From positions 109,884,434-109,948,433 of the forward strand of contig CM045997.1 of the NCBI GenBank assembly GCA_025175895.1: DNA of 64,000 bases, written 5' to 3'. The stretch comes from Wurfbainia villosa (Eukaryota > Streptophyta > Magnoliopsida > Zingiberales > Zingiberaceae). Positions 1 through 12,347 of this stretch are shown here, piece after piece (positions within the stretch are counted from its first letter, which is position 1; each line of letters starts with the position of its first letter). Under the pieces are notes generated by a model. It saw only the letters and a list, made by a program, of their open reading frames with translations. It made no database searches and had not been told where the DNA came from. A program made the translations under genes and the position numbers.

Positions 1-205
1 TCATCAACCATGATCCACTTCCTATAACTCTCTTTCTCATTTTCACCAGAATCATCCGTAGGCTTAGGAGGACACTCTTCGAAGAGTACATATTTGTACT
101 CCTTAGCAGTCGAGACAATGTCCAGATTTCTCTTCCAATCAAAATAGTTAGGTTAAGTAAGTTTGTTTTCCTTTAGAATCACAGCAAGTGAGTTGAAAGT
201 TATTT
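1..205 (-). pseudogene. Copia element A, N-terminal gag fragment
   Basis: The minus strand reads through a typical N-terminal copia gag stretch that contains N-Y-F-D-W-K-R-N-L-D-I, then A-K-E-Y-K-Y-V-L-F and a charged segment ending K-W-I-M-V-D at the window edge. The W-K-R-N-L-D-I and K-Y-V-L motifs are characteristic of the gag (UBN2-like) domain of plant copia elements, whose product forms the virus-like particle. A TAA codon (plus positions 153-155) interrupts the frame just before P-N-Y-F, so the copy is not translatable as it stands. The rest of gag and all of pol lie beyond position 1. The orientation matches the primer-binding site and LTR to the right. The assignment to copia is well supported; the lineage is less certain. 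Confidence 0.75.
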
Positions 206-1257
206 TGAAAAACCTAAGAATCACATAGATCAAAAATATTATATTTCAAAAATTTATTGATTCCTCAAACAATAAAACTTTAATATCAACCAACACCTCA
301 AAACACCGAGAATATCGTATGCCACGATAGTGTGGACGTATACGAATTCTACATTTGTAAGAGGAGGTTTTACCCATTAATTTTATTACCCTATCAACCT
401 TACTTTTTGACAAATAAAATTAATAGTTGGTTCCTCTTCGGCCCTACAAATAAAAGCAGTGACTCCGATGGGGAGGATACTCTTATTTGCATCTAAGTGT
501 TCACCATTACCCGATACTAAGACAATTATCTCGGATTATGTGCCTTCCGATGGGGAAGTACACACGCTCCTAAATAATTTCCTATAACCATATTTGACCT
601 AGTGATCCGCAAAACAAACTCATCCGAATGGAGGAAGGCACTCAGAGCCAACGCGCAAGTTTGTTCGCATCACATGTCAAATTGTAATGGAGGCCGCGGG
701 AATTTAAAAAATATCCCTCTCCCACTTAGTAATTTAAAATTGAGGAATTTTAACTATGCAACCATAATAAGCATATAAATCAAAAGCAATAAATATGAAA
801 AATAACAAATTTTTCAACTATTTTGACTTTTGTTCTCCAATATGCATCCAGTCGTGTTGGCACCTCGTCCGCTCCTCTCTACGCCATGTACAAGCCATCC
901 TATCAAAGGGGATCCGAGCCGAGAAAAATTATTTTAATTTACATCCATCGATCCTATACTCCACAAAGGAGTGTACATGAAATCTAGATCGAAAGTAAAC
1001 TAAAATAAAAGAGTGGCTAAATAATGTCGTACTTAATTACAAAAATTAAATACTAGCCTCGTCAACTCCGAGGATTCAAATAATATTACAATTATACACA
1101 CACAATCACATACAATCACATATGGCCATAATAGTTGGATCTTATGTCTACAAGCAAAAAGTTAGCCTATGCACAACCTATTATTATCCGGCACATATAA
1201 TATATGATAAGTGCATAAAAGTAACCGAATCCAAAACACACAAAATCGGAAATCGTG
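206..1257 (-). other. Untranslated leader of copia element A
   Basis: This is about 1 kb of AT-rich DNA with no supported gene, between the gag fragment and the primer-binding site of element A. It contains short recurring words such as gatgggga near 470 and 555. A long leader between PBS and gag is common in plant copia elements. Short open frames here show no family similarity and are not annotated. Confidence 0.6.
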
Positions 1258-1269
1258 GCTCTGATACCA
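1258..1269 (-). promoter_or_regulatory. Primer-binding site of element A (initiator tRNA-Met type)
   Basis: The minus strand reads TGGTATCAGAGC, the standard plant copia PBS complementary to the 3' end of initiator tRNA-Met. It lies two bases from the inner edge of the LTR, as expected, and fixes the element's orientation as leftward. Confidence 0.9.
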
Positions 1270-1271
1270 CT

Positions 1272-3018
1272 TGAAGGTTGAAGCTTTGCTTCTCGCTTCG
1301 CCTCGGTCGCTTATGCATGACGATCCTATCACACGTCCCCGGATAAAAAAAATACTCCGGACGAAGATGGATTACCCAAGCAACCGATCCATCATCGTGC
1401 TATTCGATTTGAGTGGTCGCCTGAACAAACTTGTTGTCCAAGCAACCTAGCTTTTTTCCTCAATTTGCCGTGGAATAGATGATGTACGGATCGCCAATTT
1501 TTGTATTTATCATTGGGGTCCATGTTAATCAATAACATACAAAATGCAAGAGAACTATAATCAAAACTAAACAAGATTATACCTCTTATTTTACGTCTTG
1601 AGCTTCTATTGTATTCCTATCCTCTTCTTGGACATCGTGTAGGCGACAATCTACCAAGAATCGAAGCCTCCTAGATCTCGTATCTTCCCTTCCTTGCTCG
1701 CTCCGAACAAAGGGAAGAAAATTCTCCCTTCTTCTCCTATCTATTGCCGACCACCAAGCCTCCTTGCTTGGTTGTTGTCGTCGACCAAAGGAGAGGGAGA
1801 AGGAGAGGTGCGCCGACTCTAGGGGAAGCCAAAGCAAAACCCTAATCAGCCTAGGTGATGGAAGGAGGCGCCGACCACTTGGAGAGGAAGAGGTGTTGGC
1901 CAAGTGATGGAGTTGGCCCTAGTTGCCGTCGGCCAAAAGAGAGGCTAAACCTAGGTTTCCGCTGCCCAAAAAGAGAAGCAAACCCTAGCCACCTCCAACG
2001 CCAACCAACAAACCCTAGCCCAACCTTGCTTGCCGCCCAAGCCTCTAGCACGCCAACAATCAAACCCTCAAACTTGGTTTTCGCCCAAGCCTCTCCCTTT
2101 CTTTTATAGATCTAGGCTTCATGAGGTATTTATAATAGGCTACAATAGGGACCATGAGGAGGAGTTGGATCTTAGCCACCCAATGGATCCGAACCACACA
2201 AAACTTGGTCCATTAATGATAATCCATTCCACTAGAGGATTATCATTGACTACCTCACCAACCCCCATAATTAAATATGAGCTCCACATATTATTTGTAC
2301 AAATATCTCCCCGTGTTTAAGATATCGAATGTCCATTAATTAATTAATTTACTGACAATTAATTAATTAACATCTAACTCCATGAGTAGTACCACTAAAA
2401 CTCATCATCATGACGGACCAAGTCCACTTACAGGATTTACATGATGATCCTTATGAGCTTTTCAAGAGGGCATCATCATCCTAATACATAGGACACGATT
2501 TCCTTCTATAATCAACGACACACCATGTAGATAATATTATTTCCCAACTTATCGGGACTATCGATTTAACCCATAAATCTCGCCCATTGGTAAATCAAAG
2601 AAATAAATATTAAGTACATGTGTCCGTTATTATATCGGGATTAAGAGCATGTACACCATAATATCCGAGGTCTGATTTAATTATGTAGTCGGCAATAAAT
2701 TGAATCACCTCCAAATCGGTCATGTTCAATACACACAAAGTGTACTAGTGTAATTCTATGGTCAAGATAACCCAATACCAAATTACACTACAACCATGCC
2801 AATGGTTTGTCCAAAACTATCTTGGTTGTGAGCCTTTACTTACATTCTATAAGGAACTGATGACATGATCTTCTATGCGACACGACACATCATGTTATCT
2901 ACAATGTAAAGTATCAGACAATATGCATAAATATAAAATACAAACAATTATCATGTGATTCTTATTTCAAAATGAAGATGTTCATACAAAGGCTAGACTT
3001 TCAGTATACATCCCAACA
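1272..3018 (-). repeat. 5' LTR of copia element A
   Basis: On the minus strand this LTR begins TGTTGGGATGTATACTGAAAG near 3018 and ends CCTTCA beside the PBS at 1272, giving about 1.75 kb. A TATA-like box on the minus strand lies at 2101-2110. The outer end interrupts the integrase reading frame of element B exactly after the R-T-P codons, which shows that A inserted into B. The other LTR lies outside the window, so the target duplication cannot be checked. Small open frames inside it (1586-2320) are chance frames. Confidence 0.75.
2101..2110 (-). promoter_or_regulatory. TATA-like box in the LTR of element A
   Basis: The minus strand reads tctataaaag. It lies inside the LTR about 0.8 kb upstream of the PBS, a plausible U3/R position for an RNA polymerase II start. 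Confidence 0.5.
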
Positions 3019-3907
3019 GAGGTGTTCTAGGACAAGAGAATTCATGCTTATACCCTTGTTCTAAGCAAAATTTGGAGAAATTAGAATTCTCAAATTCTCC
3101 ACCATGATCACTACGAATCCAATTGATTTTGAGACTTCTTTCATTCTCTACTCTTTTACTAAAACCTATGATTATTTCTAGGGTTTCATCCTTACATTTC
3201 ATAAAATATACCCATGTAAACCTAGAAAAATCATCTACTATAACTAAGCAATACTTGCTACCATTTAAAGAGGGAGTACTATGACAATCAAATAAATCTA
3301 AATGAATAAGCTCTAATGGTAAGGAAGTACTAATTAAATTTTTACCCTTGTGTGATGACTTTGATTGTTTCCCTTCTTGGCATGCATCACACATCTTATC
3401 CTTCATGTACTTCACTTTTGACAATCCCTTCACTAGCTTCAATTTAGATACTTTGCCTATGTTCTTCATGTTGATATGCCCTAATCTCCTATGCCATAGC
3501 CAACTCTCTTCTTCTTTTGCCATAAGACACTTAGGTGAAATGTTAGAGGCATAAGATAAATCAACATAATAAATATTTGATTTCCTATATCCTACTAACG
3601 TGTAATCATTTAATTTCTTATGTCTTATCAAGCATTTTGAAGAGTTAAATTGCACATCAAAATTTGCATCACATAATTGACTTACACTAAGCAAATTAAA
3701 CTTCATGTTTTCAACCAATAATACTTTATGAATGACAAGATTTAGGGATACCTCAATTGTGTCTATTCCTAGAATTTTAAGTTTTCCACTATTTCCAAAA
3801 GACACTTTCCCCTTGTTAATGTGGTTGATTGTGGAAAATTTTCCCTCATCACCGATCATATGTCTTGAGCATCCACTATCAACAATCCACATCTCCGATC
3901 CTTCTAC
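3019..3907 (-). pseudogene. Element B pol fragment: protease and partial integrase
   Basis: This is the start of a copia polyprotein. The protease active site is D-S-G in M-W-I-V-D-S-G-C near the start. The GAG-pre-integrase domain has W-H-R-R-L-G-H-I-N and the pattern C-D-A-C. The integrase catalytic core shows the first Asp in L-D-L-F-D and the second in S-D-H-G-G-E-F-E. The frame ends at F-S-C-P-R-T-P, where element A's LTR begins, so the third catalytic residue (Glu) and everything downstream are missing. The frame opens five codons after an in-frame TAG (3908-3910) that closes gag; element X has the same spacing. The length is about 300 codons against a full pol of more than 1,200. Confidence 0.92.
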
Positions 3908-5531
3908 CTATACAACATGAAAAACAAGCCTTAGACACCCAAATTTTAGGTCCGGTAGCATCAACTAAAAATTTCTTAGGAACCCAAGCCTTTCTAACAT
4001 TGCTCCTAAGTGTTGTTTTTCTACTTATTAGGGAGGCAAAAGCTACTTCCTTTTCTTTAGGTTTGTATCCTATTCCGGCCTTGTTGTAGATGACCCTTTG
4101 ATCCCTAAGTATAATATCTAGGTATTTTGAGCCATTTGTAAATTTATCTAAGCATGCTCTTAATTTTCCTATTTCCTTTTTAATCTCATCATTCTCTTCC
4201 TTAAGTGAACACTCATCATTACAAGAAGGTTCTACATCTCTAATTTTCTTAATTTCTACTTTTAAGTCCTTAATCCTAGATTTTGATCTATTTAAAGTAT
4301 TTTGAAGACATGAAATAGTTTTATAAAGTAATTCTATCCTAGGGGAGTCTTTTACCTCATTGTAACTAGAGGATGATTCATCACTTGAGGATGACGATGA
4401 CTATTCACTTGAACTTCCGGCTTCATCATCCATGACCATGAGTGCAAAGTTATGGGTGACGTGGAAAAGCTCATCCTCATTCGATGTATCTTCCAAGCTT
4501 TGTGTATCCCACGTTTGGGCGACCATGGCTTCCTTCTTCTCCTTCTCCTTCTTTTCCTCCTTCTTCTTTTACTTCTCCTCCTTCTTTTTTAGGTTAGGGC
4601 AATTCGGCTTGATGTGCCCTTTCTTGTTGCAACCATAACAAATTGCATTAGGTGTAGAAGTTAAACTAATAGAGGTTTTACCTTTGGAGGATTGGAACAT
4701 CCTCCTCACATTCTTCTTGGTGAGTTTTCTTGACCTCCCACCAAACTTCTTTACATAGTGAGCTACCTCACTAGCCGATAGCTCCTCATCACTACTTGAG
4801 GATTCTTCCTCCGAATCGGATGATGAAGAAGCTTCCTTCTTTTCCTTTTTCTTCCTATCCTTCTTGCCTACAATAAGAGCTATACCCTTTTCTTTTGAAG
4901 AGGTGTTAGCTTGCTCATGCAATTCGAATTCACAAAAAAGTTCATCTAATTTAACTAATGAAAGGTCCCTAGACACCTTATAAGCATCTACCATCGATGC
5001 CCATAAGGTCGTTCTAGGGAAGGCTTGAAGTACATACCTCACAAGGTCTCGGTTGTCGACCTTCTCTCCTATCACGTGTAGCCCATTGACCACCTCCTTG
5101 AATTGATCGTGCATTTAACTCACGGTCTCAGTGGCCTTCATGGTGAAGCTTTGGAGTTGACTTATTAGGAGGTCTCTCTTGGCTCTTCTTGTTTCCTTCG
5201 ATCCCTCATTGAGCTCAATTAGCTTCTCCCAAAGCTCCTTTGCCGATTCGAAAGGTCCCACTTTGCTTAGTTGCTCTTTAGAAAAACTACATTAAAGTGT
5301 GGTTATTGCTTTGGCGTTAGCTTGAGCCTTCTTGGCCATATCCCTCATCCAATCCTTGATTGGTATAGGCGCTCCGTGTTCATCGACCGGCTTCTCGAAT
5401 CCATCTACAACACTAAACCAATTCTCAATATCGTTCATAAGATAATATTCCATCCTACCTTTCCAATATCCAAAATCGTTGCCGTCGAAGAATGGAGGCC
5501 TCGCCATGTTATACCCCTCTTGAAAAGTCAT
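3908..5531 (-). pseudogene. Element B gag (Sirevirus type), interrupted
   Basis: The frame starts with M-T-F-Q-E-G-Y-N-M-A-R-P-P-F-F-D-G, followed by W-K-G-R-M-E-Y-Y, the N-terminus of Sirevirus-type gag. The middle carries F-K-E-V-V-N-G-L and L-V-R-Y-V-L-Q-A-F-P. A Lys/Ser-rich low-complexity stretch follows, and a CCHC zinc knuckle reads C-Y-G-C-N-K-K-G-H-I-K-P-N-C near 4585-4630. A coiled-coil-like C-terminal part runs to 3908. The product would package element RNA. Stops occur near 5295, at 5115-5117 (TAA) and just after the knuckle, so the gene is broken. Element X carries the best homologous copy in the window. Confidence 0.88.
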
Positions 5532-5571
5532 TGTGCTCCGGTTGATGGTTAGATCTTCCGACGTGATCCGG

Positions 5572-5583
5572 GCTCTGATACCA
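5572..5583 (-). promoter_or_regulatory. Primer-binding site of element B
   Basis: The minus strand reads TGGTATCAGAGC, two bases from the LTR end. It is the initiator tRNA-Met PBS. Confidence 0.93.
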
Positions 5584-5585
5584 CT

Positions 5586-6761
5586 TGTTGAAGATCTTTG
5601 GAAAGGCTAGAGGGGGGTGAATAGCCTCTTTTCGTTTCTACAAGCAAGGTTAGCGAAAGCAAAACAAAAGATAAACAAAATTAAGAGACTAAAAAGACAA
5701 TCGCTAACAAAGAAGAGTTTACGTGGTTTGGAGATTAACCTCCTACTCCACGGCGATAATTAAGGTGGATCAATCCAAGCAATTCTCCACTAGAAAGCTT
5801 CCTTTACAAACACTCTCCTCTTCTTTACAATTGATGAAGATGAAGTTTAGAGAAGAGGAGGATTTAAGACTTAGAAAGCTTAGAAATTCATGGGGAGCTT
5901 GAGAGTAAGGTTGGAAGATAAGCACTGGCCTCATCAAGCACCCCATGACCTCTTTTTATAGAGAAGAGGCTGATTTTTCCGTTGAGCCTCGATCAACTGA
6001 TGGTCTCCATCAGTCGACTGATGTTGTAGCTGATGAAATCCAATGGCTTCTGACAAGTCAGATCTGCAATGATAAATCCTTTGTTCAGCGGGAAGATGAT
6101 GATCGGTCGTGATAATACCATCGATCGATCGATTAGGTGACGATTGAGTGTTCAGCGATCACTCGGTGATGAACTTTCTCTTTGAAGTCAACTTATAGCG
6201 ATCCAGCGCTAGGTATAGCGATGTGATGGGTGGATCAATCGACTATCAAATCCTAGTAGTCGACTATTCGACCCCAGAATCGGCCTTCTTCAGTCGAGTG
6301 ATTGATCAGTCGACTGATACTTCAAGTATGCTCCCTAGACCTAAACTCAACCTTCTAGCTCTTCCTTTAGCCTTGCACCTTCAGGATCCCTCCGAGTCCG
6401 CAACTTGTTCATCCTTTGCGCTTGCTTCCAATAACTTCCTTAGGTTTCGTCATGTCTTGGGTTTCTCTTTGTCAAAGTACGTTTGGACTTTACGCCGCTA
6501 AGACTACATGCTTGGACTTATGCTGCCAAGACTTGCCTTTGGACTTCCTTTGCCAAGGTCCACTTGGACTTTACGCCGCCAAGACCTTTCCTTGAACTTC
6601 TCTTGCCAAGATCACACTTGGACTTTTCCTTTACCAAGTCTTCATACTTGGATTTTCCTGTCACTTAAACATGTTCACAATTAGATCATAAATATTGCCT
6701 AACTTAGATGATTATCCAAACATTAAAACATATAAATGCTTGGGGCATTGTTGCACCAACA
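5586..6761 (-). repeat. 5' LTR of Sirevirus B
   Basis: On the minus strand the LTR starts TGTTGGTGCAACAATGCC at 6761 and ends at 5586 with the sequence ctattcacccccctctagcc followed by a short tail and CAACA, about 1,176 bp. The same start and end occur in the LTR of X (44013-45192). It contains scattered GTCGACTG and CGATCG palindromes and a set of CTTGGACTT words at 6480-6660. A TATA-like box is at 5952-5963. Confidence 0.9.
5952..5963 (-). promoter_or_regulatory. TATA-like box in LTR of B
   Basis: The minus strand reads ctctataaaaag. The homologous position in LTR X (44798-44807) carries the same motif, which supports it as the LTR promoter. Confidence 0.6.
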
Positions 6762-7325
6762 CACCCTGTTACGGGTGACGTTTGATGATACCAAAGTACA
6801 TAGCTCCATATGTAGGGAACCGTAGTGATTTCAGGTCTAAGGAATATTCATACTAATAGTCACATGAGAAAGTTTATGACACTTCATATAATGATCCATG
6901 AAACTTTCTCATGGTGGGTCAATTCAGTACATATATTCTCCAATATATATACCCATGTGTCAATGTGATATTACATATCCATGACTTGTGAGATCAAGTC
7001 ATCCATTGACCTACAGGCTAGTCTCAATGTATTAATATATCCCTTTGTCTATTAATACAATACTTGATCAGGAATATTTAAGAATAGTGTTCTCTACAAC
7101 TTCTCATAATCAATTCTACCAATTGATATACTGTAGATTAGAACATACTATTCAAGGGCATTATTATATTTATTTAGCTGGCACACACAAAAAGTAAATA
7201 TAATAATCAATCTTTGCCTATTATTAATGAAATATGATACATATGATCCCTAATCAATCATCTCATGATTGACACTCAGGGCTGACACTAACACTCGTGC
7301 GGACAACCCCAACTTCCCTAGTTTG
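6762..7325 (-). mobile_element. Probable diverged copia noncoding or LTR DNA
   Basis: No gene is visible. The minus strand contains phrases common in plant copia 3' noncoding and LTR DNA (for example cctaaatcactacggttc-like wording near 6830 and a catgagatgattg-like end near 7260). I cannot define both ends or an LTR pair, so this is a tentative label. Confidence 0.35.
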
Positions 7326-7960
7326 TGTTGAGAGCATTGAAAATATAATCAAAGTCTTACATTGGTAAGACATGAAAAAGATCATGTGCTTATAAGATGA
7401 AAAAATATCTCCATTAGTACGAGATCTTTTGGGTAAAACTCAAAAATAAAAACATGAGGGCTTAAACTCAAAGTGGACAATATCATATCATTGTGGAAAT
7501 ATATGAATCTTACATGTGCCAACAATTGGTATCAGAGTCATAATCCATGTCAAGTCATGTACCTCGAACGAATGAAGTGAGGCTCCCATGTCCGGATCAA
7601 GAGATCAAACACCAGGCAGAAAGTCCAATTGAGTCAGGAGGACCAGATAGTTGACAAGAAGTTCTGATAGGTTGAGGATCGGACATCAAGCAGAAAAAGT
7701 CCTTCGAGGATAGATAGATTTAAGGGGGAGTCCAATATAGTCCTTTGTTTGAGGGAGAGATTATTTGGAGTATTAGAAATACAATCAAAGTCTCACATTG
7801 GTAATACATGAAAAAAATCATGTGCTTATAAGATGAAAAAAATATCTCCATTGGTATGAAGCATTTTGGGTAAAGGCTAAAAATAAAATCATAAGGGCTT
7901 AGACTCAAAGTGAACAATGTCATATCATTGTAGAGATATATAAATTTTATAGGCAATAAT
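7326..7960 (+). mobile_element. TRIM element copy T1 (diverged)
   Basis: This is a terminal-repeat retrotransposon in miniature. LTR 1 (7326-7524, 199 bp) runs from TGTTGAGAGCATTG to GTGCCAACA. It is followed by a tRNA-Met-type PBS (tggtatcagagtca, from 7527), about 190 bp of non-coding DNA, a polypurine tract (aagggggag, about 7722-7731), and LTR 2 (about 7762-7960) that matches LTR 1 with many substitutions. There is no coding capacity, as is normal for TRIMs. Its LTR end is eroded and no clear target duplication remains. T2 (19472-20180) is the better preserved relative. Confidence 0.85.
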
Positions 7961-8499
7961 AGTTTTTTGTATTAATCATTCTCAAGGCCTTAGGAATTAT
8001 AACTCTCAATTAAAATATTTGACTAATCTTGAAGGGTTGTTTCAAGACTAGCCTATAAAGGTCATCATGTTTATTGTTAAAAGGAATTTTCGAGAGATTA
8101 AAATTTTATGAGCTTTTAAGCTGGTGAGCAAACTCATCTTCTTGTTATTCCTCTACTCTTTAGTAGATTTAATAGAGTGGTGAGTAGAGAGTGTTACCTT
8201 GTGTTAACTATTACTTCCCCTATGCTTTTCGATGTCAACCACACCACTGACATTGCCCCTCTTACTTGTTGTCTTTGGCACTTCAACATGTACACATACC
8301 AATGTTGTCGCTCATCGTAGTGTTAGTCATTACCAAAGCCAAGAGAGGCCACCTCCGACCATCTCTTCCCATCCTTCCCTCTCACTTTCTCTCCTATTTT
8401 CCAAGTGTCCACAACCACTATCTAACCACCTTTGGCCAAGGCAAAGGGACAAAGCCTATAGGGCACCCTTGGCCTGAGGTAACTATTGCAAATTACAAT
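7961..8499. other. No recognisable feature
   Basis: About 540 bp between TRIM T1 and the proposed LTR of element F. Open frames here (8232-8502) are rich in Pro, Ser and His, overlap in two frames and match no family that I recognise. Confidence 0.4.
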
Positions 8500-9510
8500 T
8501 AAACTTATTGGAGATATGAGAAAAGTTTGAAGACTTATCTGTAGAGATAGCAATGGCATCGCAGCTTTACCGCTTAGTCTGCCGAGTGAGAATGCAGCTG
8601 GGCAAGGTTAAGAAGCTAGTTGAGCACCAATGTGCCAAGCACCGAGTGCCAAGGGTGCTCGGGAGTTACGATGCAAGATGATTGAGCATTGAGGGTGATC
8701 GAAAGATCATCGGGCCAAGAGGTACTCGAGTTTGCAAAGAGCTAGCGTCGAAGGTGCTTAAGAATTATTGTATGTGTGCATCGAGCTCGAGAAGTAGGGA
8801 GGTGCTCAGGAGCTGCCGCGCCTAATTGTCATGTACGCAGACCAAGCCCGAGAAGCAAGGAGGTGCTTGGGAGTTGTCGTGCCAAAAAGTGCTCAAGATT
8901 GAGGTGCTTGGGAGATAGCCTGGTCGAGAGGTACTCGGAATGGAGGTGCTTGGGAAGTTTGAAAAATAGTTGATCCAAGTGAATTGCTACATTATAGAGC
9001 ATGACCGAGCGTTGAGGGTGCTTGGGAAGCTACCGAGCTGAGACAGAGATGTTGTCCGACTGAGATATGGAGAACGTCAAACACCAAGAGTTGAGCACTA
9101 AGAAGAGCTCGGGTATGACTGAGAAGCTAAGAACGATATGTTACACAGTTTTTTTAAAACAGATTCGTTCTCATCGCAGAGTGCTTTTGAGGTTTCGTCG
9201 AAATTTATTTCCAAGGACACAGCGAAAAAGACTATGGACACAACTAAGCATAGGTTGTTCATGGAGAACTAATCGTACACCTGAAAGCTATCACAACAGA
9301 ATCCGTGGGGAGGCACAGTGTGAGAATACTCTTCCTTTCCCTGAGGTCGCAACCTGCTTATATAGGCGAGACTCCTTAATGGTAGAATAAAGTCTTTAAT
9401 TGCCTTTATTTGCTTGATTCGAAACATCAACTATTACTCAGTCATTTCGCCTGATCTGCCATTAATTTCTGACTATTCCTGTTAGTGTTGTAGCACGAAT
9501 GTCACACATC
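8500..9510 (-). repeat. Proposed 3' LTR of Tork-like copia element F (inner part)
   Basis: The flanks of element D join into one sequence. The left flank ends acatc at 9510, and the right flank continues from acatc at 16368 into the 3' end of F. This segment is therefore host DNA of D. F's polypurine-like tract (minus strand gtgggggatttt, about 16442-16453) lies just inside the joined segment, so it should be F's 3' LTR. A TATA box (minus gcctatataagc, 9356-9367) supports this. Degenerate cccaagcacctc-like words repeat between about 8600 and 9070. The left boundary is not determined. Confidence 0.5.
9356..9367 (-). promoter_or_regulatory. TATA box in proposed LTR of F
   Basis: The minus strand reads gcctatataagc, a strong TATA box. 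It lies in non-coding DNA interpreted as the U3/R part of F's LTR. Confidence 0.55.
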
Positions 9511-11039
9511 TGTTAGGACATTGATGATGCGCTATTGGGGGTGAATAGAGTTCTTTGATTTCGTTCACATTCGTATCGATTGTTCTTATCTACAATAATG
9601 TTAGTGCAGCGGAATATAAAATACACACAGACAAACACAAGCACTACACACGATTTTACGTGGTTCAGAACCATAGTTCCTACTCCACAATCGAGCTCTA
9701 GAGTGAGCCTTAGTGATGCACCACCGCTAACACCTTCTCTTTCTTAGAAACAATCCGGAGGTGGATAAACCTCTTACAAGAGCTTACAATACAAATACAA
9801 CAACCAAGATACAAGATATAAAAGAAAATAAAATACAAATGCAAAGAATACTTTACAAAGAAGAGATTTTGATTGCTTGATGATTTGGTTGCTTTGAGAT
9901 GCCTTGAAGGACTAGAAAGTATGAACTATTCCCCTTCAAGAGATCCAAGAACATGCAACTTCTTCCTCCACAACGATCTCCTTTTAAAGCCTCTGCTCGA
10001 GCTAATTTTTTTCATAACAGTCGACTGGCCTTACCCACCAATCCATTGTCCACTTGGACATTATCTCACAACAGACTAATCCACATCAAAAATTACCCGA
10101 TCAGTCGACTGCCCTGGCCCAGCAGTCGACTGTCATAAGCTAGAAGTTGACTCAGAAACATTATGTGTTATGTTCACTTAAGGTCAGTCGACTATTAAAC
10201 CCTAGCAATCGACTGCCAATGTCCAGTCGACTAGTCCTACCCATCAATCGACTGCCAGAGCACTAGTCAGAAGTCGAGTCGTAGTCAACCACTCAACCAG
10301 TCGACTGAGCCATAACCCCAGTCGACTGCTCGAGTCTTCTGAGCCCTCCAAGTGTCGAGCACTCGACCAGTCAACTGGTAAACCTCAAAACTAAGGTTTA
10401 ATCCCAAGTATGATCTCCTCATACTTACACTCACTCTTAGCCTAGACCTAAGTATTCAAGCCACTTCCATTAACCTCATGCCTTTGGTTTGAGTCCATGA
10501 CTCCTTACCCTTGTGCTAACCTTCAAGTGCTTCCATCGACTTTGCCATCATACCGGGTGTACCTTTGACAAGAGGTCGTGCCTCTGGGACTTACACTTCC
10601 AACACGACACACTTGGACTTACATGGTCGATCAAGACTATACCCTTAGACTTTCCTTTGCTAAGTATCCATACTTAGACTTTGCTGGCAAGACTATACAC
10701 TTGGACTTACACGACCAAGACTACACCCTTGGGTTTTCCTTTACTAAGTATTCATACTTGGACTTTCCATTGCCAAGTATCCATACTTGGACTTCTCCTT
10801 GCCAAGTCTCAAAACTTGGGCTTCCACTCGAGTCTTACTCAAGCTTGGTCAACCTTGATATGAGGTCGATTGCTCCAACAATCTCCTCCTGATAATCTCC
10901 CTCATATGACCTTGGATGTCCAAATCATTCACTAGTCATATAATCATTCATATTATCAAGCGTATTGTTAAACATCAAAATACTACTCGAGTCCCACTCG
11001 AGCTTGGTCAACATTGACCCAAGGTCGATTGCATCAATA
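9511..11039 (-). repeat. 3' LTR of element D
   Basis: It matches 14827-16367 along its length. Between about 10100 and 10390 it carries many CAGTCGACTG-type palindromes. Between about 10590 and 10840 it carries repeated cttggactt and gccaag words. The U5 end on the plus strand reads gcgctattgggggtgaatag, the eroded form of the conserved gctagagggggtgaatag end of this family. Confidence 0.92.
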
Positions 11040-12328
11040 ATCTCTCTCTTTTTGATGTTTGATAATACCTTTAAGTTAGGCTATCCCATAAGCCCAACTT
11101 GACTCTTCTTATGCCAAGACATAATGAAGGTTTTTTAACTTAAACCCTTCATTTCTCTCCCTTTGACATACATCAAAAAGTCTACCAAGGTTTTCCATAT
11201 CTTATCTTCCAATAAGATCTTTCATTCTCTTCCTTGGTCCAAGACTCATCATAAATGTTTTCATTCCAATAAAAGATAATTCTTCACTCTCCCCCTTTTT
11301 AACATCCATCCATCATCTCTTGATGGACAAAAATCTCTCTAAAGGCTTGCTCTCCCTTGACCATTGTACCAACAATGTCCTTGGAGAGTTCCTAAGCCTA
11401 TAGGAAATCTAACCAATAAAAAATAAGGGTAAAAATTCAAACTTGAACTTGAACCTCCCTTAAAATTTGATCCTTACCCTAACTAACTCTCCAATTCATT
11501 TTCAATGAACATTTCACCCTTCCAATGCTTCTCTAAGCATATTATAGGGTTAGGAGTGGTTAGGGTATGTAGGGGTGTTGATAAATAGCTAAACAAATCT
11601 TGTTCAGCCAAAAAATAGACCATTAGTCGACTGAAATTAGTAATCAGTCGACTGAAACCACCACCAGTCGACTGACTACATCCAGCAGTCGACTGGCATA
11701 TGATTTTCCAAAAATCAAACTTTTCATATGGAATTTAAAAATTCATAAGTAATTCTATGTTTTTTGAAAAATCTTGAAATTTCATATATACATTACTTAT
11801 ACCAAACACAATGGGTGAAAAATATTTTTATATGAAAATATCCATTATTTTGAAAGAATGATATAAAGTTGAAAATCATTGATAACTTCAATATTTTTTC
11901 CTAACTTGTATCAACATTCTCAATGGTGATTGGTATCAAAAGATAGACTTCACCAAGATTTTCTAAAATGATTTTAAAATTGGTTTTCAAAACCTATTTT
12001 CAGTCATGGTCTATGGGCTAAGTATACATGACTTGTATACTAGCTTTCCTCATGATTTATGTATATGATTGAAAGAGTTTAAGTTCATTTTGATGTATCA
12101 TATAAGCACATTGAACCTAATTCATTTTCCTAACATCTCACATGTGTTTAAAGTATATCAATATACACAAATGTCATCCTATAGTCTTTGTGAGGTGTGG
12201 ATTTGATTTTCCCTAACCTAATGGTTCATGCATTATTATCTAGGCATATCCATTTGATTCCTTTATCTAGGACATCAAATAATGTCATTTATCCTTAATT
12301 TCAAATTGATAACTTTAATGCATGAATT

Positions 12329-12347
12329 ATGATCATGGAATATATTG
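12329..12347 (+). repeat. Left target-site duplication of SINE
   Basis: The sequence atgatcatggaatatattg is repeated exactly at 12590-12608. The length of 19 bp is typical of LINE-machinery insertion. Confidence 0.95.

Larger units (their letters stand above)
3019..6761 (-). mobile_element. Sirevirus-like copia element B, 5' part (LTR, gag, protease, partial integrase)
   Basis: Reading leftward from 6761, the element shows a complete LTR (5586-6761), a tRNA-Met PBS (5572-5583), gag (5531-3908), and protease plus the first part of integrase (3907-3019). It is then cut by element A. The remainder of pol and the 3' LTR are outside the window. Its LTR ends and coding sequence match element X (44013-48946), so the two are members of one autonomous family. 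Gag carries several stops, so this copy is inactive. Confidence 0.9.

Noticed and set aside
1586..2320. Overlapping open frames with Pro/Arg/Ser-rich products
   Set aside because: They lie wholly in the LTR of element A, on both strands, without family motifs.
7326..7960. Cassandra-type TRIM (LTRs that carry 5S-like sequence)
   Set aside because: Neither TRIM in the window has a 5S-like promoter or any match to the 5S array.
8232..8502. Small secreted-protein gene
   Set aside because: Two overlapping frames, low complexity, no convincing signal peptide plus cleavage site and no conserved motif.
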